From assembly GCA_023425905.1 (NCBI GenBank), contig JAFABT010000092.1:1-7601 (forward strand): 7,601 bases of DNA. Reading direction: 5' to 3'. Made by a program: the position numbers and the translations under genes. Numbering within the stretch: position 1 is the first letter of the stretch; every line of letters starts with the position of its first letter. This stretch comes from Actinomycetes bacterium. Lineage in GTDB: Bacteria > Actinomycetota > Actinomycetes > Actinomycetales > Cellulomonadaceae. The notes beneath the pieces are model-generated. The model saw only the letters and a program-made list of their open reading frames with translations. It was not told where the DNA came from and ran no database searches. This document shows, piece by piece, positions 1 through 5,635 of the stretch.

Positions 1-2
1 TC

Positions 3-605
3 CTCGGGGTCGCGCTCGGGGTCGTGGGCCTCGTCCAAGGCTCGCAGGCCATCACCACCGTGACGGACGCGGCGAGCGGCTCGTCCGACGGGACGATCGC
101 CGTCACAGCCGTTCCCGGGTCCCTCACGCTCGACCTCGAGGCGGGCTCGACCTACGGCCTCCTCCTCGTGCGCGACGGAGCCGCGCCGGAGCTGCCCGTC
201 ATCGAGCCCGAGCACCTGCTCATCACGGTGACCGCACCCGACGGGACCGAGCTCCCGAACGTCCCCGGAGGTGACGCGGTCGCCGCCGAGGGCCTGGTGG
301 ACGCGACCGTCATCGGCCGGTACACCGCCGCGACGTCCGGGGTGCACACCGTGGACGTCTCGCTCGACGCGAGCGTCATCGATCCGTCGGGGGCTGGCCC
401 CGTGCGGGCCGACACAACGGTCATCCTCGGCCCCGACACGCTCGGCGCCGACCTCGTCCGCGCTCTGCTCTGGCTCGTCCTCGGACCGCTCGTCGGCTTC
501 GGTGCCGCCGGAGTCGGCTTCTTCATGGGCGCGGGCGGCGCGATCTGGTGGGGCATCCGCGCCCAGGCGCGACGGGCGCAGCGGGCGCGCACGCTCCCTG
601 CCTGA
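3..605 (+). CDS. Two-TM membrane protein of unknown function, C-terminal part (5' end outside window)
   Basis: The frame is open from the window edge to TGA at 603-605, giving about 200 residues. A GTG at 24 could be read as a start, but the codons before it continue a hydrophobic run (LGVALGVVGLV), so the edge more likely cuts a leading transmembrane segment or signal anchor. Next comes a domain of about 130 residues rich in Thr, Val, Gly and Asp, with alternating hydrophobic stretches typical of an extracytoplasmic beta fold. A second hydrophobic segment (about 458-555, ALLWLVLGPLVGFGAAGVGFF) leads to a short basic cytoplasmic tail (RAQARRAQRAR). The predicted topology is therefore two TM helices with an exported middle domain. 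I recognise no family or catalytic motif. It is the only plus-strand gene and converges on the Nudix gene with 5 bases between stop codons. That the frame is coding is well supported by its protein-like composition and topology; the function is unknown. Confidence 0.72.
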   Translation, partial: LGVALGVVGLVQGSQAITTVTDAASGSSDGTIAVTAVPGSLTLDLEAGSTYGLLLVRDGAAPELPVIEPEHLLITVTAPDGTELPNVPGGDAVAAEGLVDATVIGRYTAATSGVHTVDVSLDASVIDPSGAGPVRADTTVILGPDTLGADLVRALLWLVLGPLVGFGAAGVGFFMGAGGAIWWGIRAQARRAQRARTLPA

Positions 606-610
606 GCGAC

Positions 611-1207
611 CTACGTGGTCGGCCCGTCCTCGCGGAGGACGACGGTCGTCCCGTCCCAGCCCCGCACGAGCAGCGGACGAAGCAGATCGACGAGCGCCGC
701 GGGGAAGACCTCGACGTCGACGGCTGCGAGGTCGTCGAGGGCGAACCAGCGCAACTCGTCGATGACGTCGCGTTCGAGGTCCGTCCACCCCGACGTGCTC
801 AGCGACGCGTCGGCCTGCTCGCCCGTGAGGCGCGCGAGGAAGAGGTCCTCCTCCTGGCGGCAGTGCTCTGCGACGAAGTCGAACACCGCACTCCTGCGGA
901 GCACCGGTCCCACGAGCGACTCCACGTCGATCTCGATCCCGGTCTCCTCGCGGACCTCACGCACGGCAGCCTCGTGCGGCGACTCGCCCTCGTCGATGCC
1001 ACCGCCGACCGTGAACCACCAGGAGCGTTCCGGGAGGTCGGCGTCGTGCCCGCGGACGAGAAGGACGCGGTCGTCGGGCGCGACAAGGACGACGCGCGCG
1101 GCACGTCGGGACAGCACCCCGTCCGGGCCGCGCACCCAGCCCGGGCCCAGTCGGTGCCCGGGCCCGTCGGCGATCGTCACGCGCGTGACGGGAGCGTCAC
1201 CAACCAC
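611..1207 (-). CDS. Nudix (MutT-family) hydrolase
   Basis: This is a 198-residue Nudix hydrolase, a family that cleaves nucleoside diphosphates linked to another group using Mg2+. The Nudix box GX5EX7REUXEEXGU is complete at residues 69-91: G69, E75, then R83 E84 V85 R86 E87 E88 T89 G90 I91. E84, E87 and E88 are the expected metal-binding glutamates. The box follows a beta strand ending WWFTVGGG. The substrate cannot be told from sequence; ADP-ribose, dNTPs or a coenzyme are all possible. The GTG start at 1207 lies inside pdxS, giving an 11-base overlap, so translation is probably coupled to pdxS. No good Shine-Dalgarno is visible, only GGAG one base from the start codon, and the next in-frame GTG at 1180 is not better. 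TAG at 611-613 ends it against the convergent membrane-protein gene. Mycobacteria, as I recall, have a membrane-Nudix protein (Rv2609c) near pimA; here a separate Nudix gene lies after pdxS. Confidence 0.93.
   Translation of the reverse strand: MVGDAPVTRVTIADGPGHRLGPGWVRGPDGVLSRRAARVVLVAPDDRVLLVRGHDADLPERSWWFTVGGGIDEGESPHEAAVREVREETGIEIDVESLVGPVLRRSAVFDFVAEHCRQEEDLFLARLTGEQADASLSTSGWTDLERDVIDELRWFALDDLAAVDVEVFPAALVDLLRPLLVRGWDGTTVVLREDGPTT
625..651. terminator. Overlapping alternative hairpins between convergent genes
   Basis: A perfect 7-bp stem with a 3-base loop (CGTCCTC / GAGGACG, 625-641) starts 20 bases after the plus-strand stop codon, inside the 3' end of the Nudix gene. A second 6-bp stem (GGACGA / TCGTCC, 637-651) uses part of the same arm, so the two exclude each other. 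Neither is followed by a T-run on either strand. With only 5 bases between the stop codons, any terminator must lie inside a coding region, and this is the best candidate for ending the plus-strand transcript. U-less hairpin terminators are often proposed in actinobacteria, but in DNA this GC-rich short stems also arise by chance. Confidence 0.28.
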
Positions 1208-2102
1208 GCTCCGCGAGACGGTGCGGAGCGGGCAGGTCGGCGACGTTGATGCCGACGATCGCCTCCCCGAGCCCGCGCGACACCTGCGCGATGACGTCCG
1301 GGTCGTCGTAGAACGTCGTCGCCTTGACGATCGCGGCGGCCCGCGCGACAGGGTTGCCCGACTTGAAGATGCCCGAGCCGACGAACACGCCGTCCGCGCC
1401 GAGCTGCATCATCATCGCGGCGTCAGCGGGCGTCGCGACGCCGCCGGCCGTGAAGAGGACGACCGGGAGCTTGCCCGTCGAGGCGACCTCGGCGACGAGC
1501 TCGTACGGCGCCTGCAGCTCCTTGGCCGCGACGTACAGCTCGTCCTTGCTCATGGCGCCGAGCGCAGCGATCTCCGAGCGGATCTTGCGGATGTGCTTGG
1601 TGGCCTCCGAGACATCGCCCGTACCCGCCTCGCCCTTCGAGCGGATCATCGCGGCGCCCTCGGTGAGGCGACGCAGCGCCTCTCCGAGGTTCGTCGCGCC
1701 GCAGACGAACGGCACGTCGTAGCCCCACTTGTCGATGTGGTTGACGTAGTCGGCGGGGCTCAGGACCTCGGACTCGTCGATGTAGTCGACGCCGAGCGCC
1801 TGGAGCACCTGCGCCTCGACGAAGTGGCCGATCCGTGCCTTCGCCATGACGGGGATCGAGACGGCCTCGATGATCCCGTCGATCATGTCGGGGTCGCTCA
1901 TCCGGGACACGCCGCCCTGGGCACGGATGTCTGCGGGGACGCGCTCGAGCGCCATGACGGCCACCGCACCGGCGTCCTCGGCGATCTTCGCCTGGTCGGG
2001 GGTGACGACGTCCATGATGACGCCGCCCTTGAGCATCTCCGCCATGCCGCGCTTGACGCGGGCGGTGGCGACGTTCTGCTCAGGCGCATCGTTCGTTGAC
2101 AC
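1197..2102 (-). CDS. pdxS: Pyridoxal 5'-phosphate synthase, synthase subunit PdxS
   Basis: PdxS condenses ribose 5-phosphate, glyceraldehyde 3-phosphate and ammonia into pyridoxal 5'-phosphate (DXP-independent vitamin B6 route). It works in a complex with the glutaminase PdxT, which supplies the ammonia. The 301-residue product matches the family closely along its length. Active-site residues are present: D31 (GGVIMDV), the first Schiff-base lysine K88 (MAKARIGH), K156 (MIRSKGE), and the phosphate-binding glycines in LFTAGGVATP and GVFVGSGIFK. I chose GTG at 2102 (MSTNDAPEQN) because GAGG lies 6 bases upstream at 2109-2112. A GTG at 2114 would add four residues but has no ribosome binding site and would place the GAGG inside the gene. 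It overlaps the Nudix gene by 11 bases. A 139-base gap with a possible promoter separates it from the PIM operon. pdxT is not next to it, so the glutaminase must be encoded elsewhere if the complex is complete. Confidence 0.97.
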   Translation of the reverse strand: MSTNDAPEQNVATARVKRGMAEMLKGGVIMDVVTPDQAKIAEDAGAVAVMALERVPADIRAQGGVSRMSDPDMIDGIIEAVSIPVMAKARIGHFVEAQVLQALGVDYIDESEVLSPADYVNHIDKWGYDVPFVCGATNLGEALRRLTEGAAMIRSKGEAGTGDVSEATKHIRKIRSEIAALGAMSKDELYVAAKELQAPYELVAEVASTGKLPVVLFTAGGVATPADAAMMMQLGADGVFVGSGIFKSGNPVARAAAIVKATTFYDDPDVIAQVSRGLGEAIVGINVADLPAPHRLAERGW

Positions 2103-2120
2103 TGGGGACCTCACTCGTCG

Positions 2121-2141
2121 CAGGGGTTGTCGTCAGGGGTT
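2121..2141 (-). promoter_or_regulatory. 8-base direct repeat upstream of pdxS (possible operator)
   Basis: CAGGGGTT occurs at 2121-2128 and again at 2134-2141 (AACCCCTG when read with pdxS), 13 bases apart start to start. The pair lies between the possible -10 box and the ribosome binding site of pdxS, 19 to 39 bases before the GTG. Actinobacterial pdxS genes can be controlled by MocR-type regulators (PdxR), which bind direct repeats, so an operator is conceivable. No pdxR gene is in the window, and an 8-base repeat in a short GC-rich region can easily be chance. Confidence 0.22.
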
Positions 2142-2185
2142 CGCCGCAGGAAAGCCGCGCGTGGCACGGCACAGTCGGAGCGGCA

Positions 2186-2191
2186 AGCATA
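2186..2191 (-). promoter_or_regulatory. Possible -10 box of pdxS promoter
   Basis: Read on the minus strand this is TATGCT, fitting the actinobacterial TANNNT -10 pattern, in an otherwise very GC-rich gap. It lies 83 bases upstream of the pdxS start, directly after a candidate terminator. No recognisable -35 hexamer sits 16-18 bases further up; the bases there read about GTCGGG. An imperfect palindrome (GTGC-GCCG-GCAC, 2192-2203) abuts it. The position suits a separate pdxS promoter, but the match is weak. Confidence 0.3.
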
Positions 2192-2207
2192 GTGCGCCGG
2201 CACCGTT

Positions 2208-2239
2208 GCCCGACCAGCGCTTTCCATGCTGAGACGGGC
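2208..2239 (-). terminator. Hairpin after the PIM operon, candidate terminator
   Basis: The transcript of the last operon gene would fold here, starting 2 bases after its TGA. Arms GCCCGTC and GTCGGGC (one mismatch) continue, after a single-base bulge, into CAGC/GCTG around a 9-base loop. That is about 10 pairs in all. No U-run follows, so it would be a U-less actinobacterial-type terminator. Its position exactly between the operon's end and pdxS supports the reading. Confidence 0.42.
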
Positions 2240-2241
2240 CG

Positions 2242-2817
2242 TCAGCCCGGGCTCGCGCCCGGCCGGCCGAGGGCCTCGGGCCAGCCGTCGTCGAGGTCGA
2301 CCGTCGCCGGCCACGCCGCGTGGCCCGCGAGGTGCAGGGCACGCACGACGGCCTTGCGACGCTGCCGCTGCGTCTGCGCGGCGGCCTCGTTGTGGAAGCG
2401 GCGGGCGAGCTGGCTGCGGTACCAGGCCGTGCTCAGCTCCTCGAGCTGGCGAGCCCCCAGCTCGCTGCTCCGCAGCTCCGCGACCTCGTCGACGTCGTCG
2501 AGCGCGGCTCGCAGCGTGAGGCTCAGCTCGCTCTCCGCCTGCGCCCGGTCGATCCCCGGCTCGTCCCACCTCGGAACTGCAAGCGCCGTGAACGCGGCCT
2601 CCCCGACGAGCACAGAGCTCACCGGGTCGAGCACGCCCGACGACGCGAGCCTCGCGGCAGCCGTGGCTCGCCGCGTGAGCTCGGACTCGAGGGTCATCCG
2701 CGTCGCCGCGAGCTTGCGGTGCAAGCGGTCCAGCCTGCTGGCACGACGCCACACCCACAGCAGCCCGAGAGCGACTCCGACGAGTATGACGAGCGCGATC
2801 TCGGTCCCGGTCACCAC
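2242..2817 (-). CDS. Single-TM protein with LemA-like features, conserved position after pimA
   Basis: This 191-residue protein has an N-terminal hydrophobic helix (residues 7-23) followed by Arg residues, suggesting a membrane anchor with the rest in the cytoplasm. Residues 26-60 form an Arg/Leu/Ala-rich helix with the pattern RLDRLHRKL...ESELTRR. Residues 90-130 are another acidic helix. Residues 136-177 read QLARRFHNEA...VVRALHLAG..AWPATVDLDD. Both ends resemble LemA-family helices (a helix with 'L.RR.', and a 'R.YN.A' helix ending near a Pro and acidic residues). That is a resemblance noted by eye, not a domain assignment. The function is unknown. GTG at 2817 is four bases before the pimA stop region; the next GTG at 2814 forms a GTGA overlap with the pimA TGA and lies 6 bases after GGGG, so the start could be either. 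It is the last gene of the PIM operon and is followed by a hairpin. A role in envelope biogenesis is a guess from context only. Confidence 0.85.
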   Translation of the reverse strand: MVTGTEIALVILVGVALGLLWVWRRASRLDRLHRKLAATRMTLESELTRRATAAARLASSGVLDPVSSVLVGEAAFTALAVPRWDEPGIDRAQAESELSLTLRAALDDVDEVAELRSSELGARQLEELSTAWYRSQLARRFHNEAAAQTQRQRRKAVVRALHLAGHAAWPATVDLDDGWPEALGRPGASPG

Positions 2818-4064
2818 TCACCCCGCGGGGTCTCGGCGCCCTCGGCACGATCGCGGCCACGCTCGGCCCGCTCACCACGCTCGAGGTGGAGCAACCTGCC
2901 GAGCGGACCCCTCGCCGCCGCAGGATCCTCCCGGACGAGCCGCCGCTCCTGCCCCACGACCATGTCGTAGACCGTGAGCACCTGCGCCGTGACGGTCGAC
3001 CAGTCGAAACGCGGCAGCACGCTCCGCGCGGCCTCGGCCGCGGACGCCCGCTCCTGCGGGTCCCCGAGCACCCGGACGAGGACGCGACCGAGATCCTCGG
3101 CGTCTCCCGTGCGGAAGAGCGCGCCCGCCCTGCCCTCGTCGAGGACGCGGCGGAACGCCCCGAGGTCCGACGCGACGACCATCGCGCCCGCGCTCATCGC
3201 CTCCACGAGGACGATGCCGAACGACTCCCCGCCGGTCTGCGGGGCGACGTAGACGTCGACCGAGCTGAGCAGCGCCGCCTTGTCCGCGTCCGAGACCCCG
3301 CCGAGGAACTCGACCTGGTCCGCCGCGTCGCCGATGAGCGCGCGTGCATCCTCCGGACCCCAGTCGCCACGCCCTGCGACGAGGAACCTCGCCCCCGGGT
3401 AGCGACGTAGCACGGCCGGCACAGCACCGATGAGGACCGGGAGGCCCTTGCGCGGTTCGTCGAGCCTGCCGAGGAACGCGATCGTCGGCGCCGCGGGCGT
3501 CCCCGTCCAGCGCTCGTCCGGGCGTGCCGCGGCGAACTGCTCGGTGAAGACGCCGTTCGGGATGACGACCGCATCTCCCCCGAGATGCTCGATCAGCGTG
3601 CGTCGGGCGTCCTCCGACACGGCGATCCGTGCCGAGATCTTCTCGAGCGACGTGCGGACCATCGGATAGGCGACCTGCATGGCACGCGAACGCACCTGCG
3701 AGGAGTGGAACGTCGCCACGATGGGACCCTCGGCGATCCACAGTGCGAGCATCCCCACGCTCGGCGTCACCGGCTCGTGGAGGTGGAGGACGTCGAACTC
3801 TCCCTCGCGCAGCCAGCGGCGCACCCGGGCCGCCGTGAGGGGGCCGAAGGTCATCCTGGCAACGGAGCCGTTGTAACGCACCGGCACTGATCGCCCCGCC
3901 GACGTGACGAAGTCCGGGACGTCGGTGCCGTCCTCGGCGGGCGCGATGACCGACACCTCGTGACCCAGCGCGATGAGCGCCTCCGCGAGGTCACGGACGT
4001 GGAACTGCACCCCGCCCGGCGCGTCGAAGGAGTACGGACAGACGATCCCGACCCTGAGGCTCAC
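2811..4064 (-). CDS. pimA: Phosphatidyl-myo-inositol mannosyltransferase PimA
   Basis: PimA is a GT4-family, GT-B-fold enzyme that moves mannose from GDP-mannose to the 2-position of phosphatidyl-myo-inositol, the first committed step of PIM synthesis at the inner face of the membrane. The residues known from the mycobacterial enzyme are present: the N-terminal PGGVQ loop (G17-G18), R70 in YNGSVAR, H120 in ATFHSS, R200 and K206 in LGRLDEPRKG, and the EX7E pair E280/E288 in GGESFGIVLVEAM. At 417 residues it is longer than mycobacterial PimA (about 386 by my recollection). The excess is a C-terminal tail from about residue 375, rich in Arg, Glu, Gly and Ala (ERGERAERGRDRAEGAE), probably disordered. 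GTG at 4064 overlaps the stop of the acyltransferase gene (GTGA) and has a perfect AGGAGG 7 bases upstream. The 3' end abuts or overlaps the small membrane-protein gene. Confidence 0.97.
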   Translation of the reverse strand: MSLRVGIVCPYSFDAPGGVQFHVRDLAEALIALGHEVSVIAPAEDGTDVPDFVTSAGRSVPVRYNGSVARMTFGPLTAARVRRWLREGEFDVLHLHEPVTPSVGMLALWIAEGPIVATFHSSQVRSRAMQVAYPMVRTSLEKISARIAVSEDARRTLIEHLGGDAVVIPNGVFTEQFAAARPDERWTGTPAAPTIAFLGRLDEPRKGLPVLIGAVPAVLRRYPGARFLVAGRGDWGPEDARALIGDAADQVEFLGGVSDADKAALLSSVDVYVAPQTGGESFGIVLVEAMSAGAMVVASDLGAFRRVLDEGRAGALFRTGDAEDLGRVLVRVLGDPQERASAAEAARSVLPRFDWSTVTAQVLTVYDMVVGQERRLVREDPAAARGPLGRLLHLERGERAERGRDRAEGAETPRGEW

Positions 4065-5026
4065 GCGGGTCCCTCCTCGCCTGCCTCGGCCCGCGTCCTC
4101 GCGTAGCGAGCGGGGTCGAGGTCGTCGATGAACACCTTCTGCAGCATGTGCCAGTCCTCCGGGTGCGCACGGATGCTCGCGCTGAGCGCGTCGACCCAGC
4201 GCTGGCTGAGCGCGGCGACCTGCTCACGCCGGGGAGCATCGGCGGCGGCGGGCTCGAGCGCCACCGGGGGGTGGAAGGTCATGACGACCCCCCACCCAGC
4301 ACGCGCCCGACGGCGGCGCTCGCCCCGGAGTCGTTCGTAGTGCAGGGTCGTGGGCACGAGGGGCGCACCGGTCGCGAGCGCGAGGGCGGCCGGGCCGGCC
4401 GCGACCCTCGCTCGCGACCCCACGAGGTCGACCTCGACACCCGAGTGGGTGAGGTCACGGTCCGCGAGGAGCGGGATGATCCCCGTCCCTGTCCGCGCGA
4501 CGCGGACGAGGTCGCGGAAGACGTCACGACCTTCGAGCGGGATGACCGTCATGCCGAGCCCTTCCCGGAAGGACATGAAGGACTCGAACAGCTCGGGCGG
4601 CTCGAGCTTCTCGGCGACGGTCGTCACCGGCCCGAGGAACAGGGTGACCCACGCCCCGGCGAGGTCCCAGTTGGCCTGGTGGCCGAGCCCGAGGACGACG
4701 GCCCGTCCCTCGGAGATCGCGGGCTCGAGGTGCTCGGCGTTGACGAGGCGCCCCCGCGCACGCACCTGCTCCGGCGAGAGCCGTGACAGCTCGAGCGTCT
4801 CGGCGTAGTAGCGCATGTACGACCTCATGCCGCGCAGGGCGAGCCGCCGCACGGACCCGCGGGAGGCCGCCGGCCGCACCCGCGCGAGGTTCACCTCGAG
4901 CTGACGCACACCGCCCGCCCGGCCGACCCAGGCACCGACGGCCACGACGTCGAAGAGCGCTCGCAGCACGCCCGCCGGCACGTGCCGGGACCACCGCGTC
5001 ACGGCGACGAGCAGCGAGCCGTTCAT
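4061..5026 (-). CDS. PIM acyltransferase, PatA-like (LPLAT/HtrB superfamily)
   Basis: This 321-residue protein belongs to the lysophospholipid acyltransferase superfamily related to HtrB/LpxL. Between pgsA and pimA it is the expected phosphatidylinositol mannoside acyltransferase, which puts a fatty acyl chain from acyl-CoA on the 6-position of the first mannose at the inner face of the membrane. The HX4D catalytic motif is H116-QANW-D121 in GLGHQANWDLAG. The downstream block LLADRDLTHSGVEVDLVG (around residues 186-203, with E198) matches the acidic and substrate-binding part of PatA. The N-terminal residues 5-35 are hydrophobic and amphipathic, consistent with membrane association. The frame is open further upstream to 5320, but that part is Arg/Pro-rich out-of-frame pgsA sequence. 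The true start is ATG at 5026 (MNGSLLVAVTRW), which forms an ATGA overlap with the pgsA stop. The end overlaps pimA by GTGA. Confidence 0.94.
   Translation of the reverse strand: MNGSLLVAVTRWSRHVPAGVLRALFDVVAVGAWVGRAGGVRQLEVNLARVRPAASRGSVRRLALRGMRSYMRYYAETLELSRLSPEQVRARGRLVNAEHLEPAISEGRAVVLGLGHQANWDLAGAWVTLFLGPVTTVAEKLEPPELFESFMSFREGLGMTVIPLEGRDVFRDLVRVARTGTGIIPLLADRDLTHSGVEVDLVGSRARVAAGPAALALATGAPLVPTTLHYERLRGERRRRARAGWGVVMTFHPPVALEPAAADAPRREQVAALSQRWVDALSASIRAHPEDWHMLQKVFIDDLDPARYARTRAEAGEEGPA
4072..4077 (-). promoter_or_regulatory. Consensus ribosome binding site of pimA
   Basis: Read on the minus strand this is a perfect AGGAGG, 7 bases before the pimA GTG at 4064, inside the last codons of the acyltransferase gene. 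It is the strongest Shine-Dalgarno in the cluster and fixes the pimA start. It suggests that pimA is initiated independently as well as through the GTGA overlap, so PimA could be made in excess of its upstream neighbours. Confidence 0.85.
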
Positions 5027-5628
5027 CGGCCGAGTGCCTGCCGCCGAACGGTCACGACTCGCTGCACGACCGTGATCGCGCTCGCGACCGCGAGCAGGGC
5101 GAGGACCACGGTGAGGACCTCGCGCGGGGCTCCCATTCCTACGACACCGGTCGCGGTGAGGGCGAGGACGAGCCGATCGGCGCGCTCGGCGATCCCGACG
5201 CTCGCCGTCATGCCGAGGCCCTCGGCGCGCGCCCGCGCGTACGGCACGACCGACCCGAGGACGAGGCACGCGAGAGCGAGGAGCGCCGTGAGGTCGTCGT
5301 CGCCGCGACCGAAGAACCACACGACGAGACCAGCGAAGATCGCGCCGTCGGCGACGCGGTCAAGCGTCGAGTCGAGGAAGGCACCCCAGTCGCTCGACCG
5401 GCCCGATCGACGCGCCATCGTCCCGTCGAGGGCGTCGGTGAGCGCGAACATGGCGATGACGAGCGTGCCGACGAGGAGGTGTCCTGTCGGGTAGGCCCAG
5501 AGCGCCGTGACGACGACGACGAACGTCCCCGTCACCGTGACGGCGTCCGGAGACACGCCGCGTCGCAGCAGGACGTCGGCGAGCGGGGTCATCACGCGGG
5601 TCATGCCCGCGCGCAGGCGACTCAGCAC
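5023..5628 (-). CDS. pgsA: Phosphatidylinositol phosphate synthase (CDP-alcohol phosphatidyltransferase)
   Basis: This integral membrane enzyme joins CDP-diacylglycerol and inositol 1-phosphate to make phosphatidylinositol phosphate, the precursor of phosphatidylinositol and PIMs. The complete CDP-alcohol phosphotransferase signature D(x)2DG(x)2AR(x)8G(x)3D(x)3D is visible: D65, D68, G69, A72, R73, G82, D86, D90. These residues hold the metals and the CDP group. Several hydrophobic segments are apparent over the 201 residues (about 29-60, 92-105, 112-128, 148-165 and 170-190), as expected for a six-helix protein. The PYARARAEGLG and ERADRL blocks are shared with the mycobacterial PgsA1 type, supporting the inositol-phosphate branch over phosphatidylglycerophosphate synthase. 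The start is GTG at 5628 with AAGGA 10 bases upstream; it lies 7 bases after the HIT gene stop. Its TGA overlaps the ATG of the acyltransferase gene. Confidence 0.95.
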   Translation of the reverse strand: MLSRLRAGMTRVMTPLADVLLRRGVSPDAVTVTGTFVVVVTALWAYPTGHLLVGTLVIAMFALTDALDGTMARRSGRSSDWGAFLDSTLDRVADGAIFAGLVVWFFGRGDDDLTALLALACLVLGSVVPYARARAEGLGMTASVGIAERADRLVLALTATGVVGMGAPREVLTVVLALLAVASAITVVQRVVTVRRQALGR

Positions 5629-5635
5629 AGGTTGG

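Noticed and set aside
615..2099. Long plus-strand open frame of 494 codons across the Nudix and pdxS genes
   Set aside because: It is antisense to two genes with complete family motifs. Its product is Arg/Asp/Ser-rich with no recognisable domain, as expected from the GC-biased third positions of the opposite strand.
2208..2239. Riboswitch (for example B6- or PLP-related) ahead of pdxS
   Set aside because: Only one simple hairpin is visible, it lies upstream of the likely -10 box, and no known riboswitch core is recognisable.
2111..2878. Minus-strand open frame of 255 codons over the small membrane-protein gene
   Set aside because: It has Arg/Ala/Gly-rich composition without pattern. The competing frame 2242-2817 has a TM helix and ordered helices and joins pimA by overlap.
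5027..5320. N-terminal extension of the acyltransferase frame to a start at 5320
   Set aside because: The extra 98 residues are Arg/Pro-rich and lie wholly inside pgsA. The homologous sequence begins at the ATG at 5026, which has the ATGA overlap.
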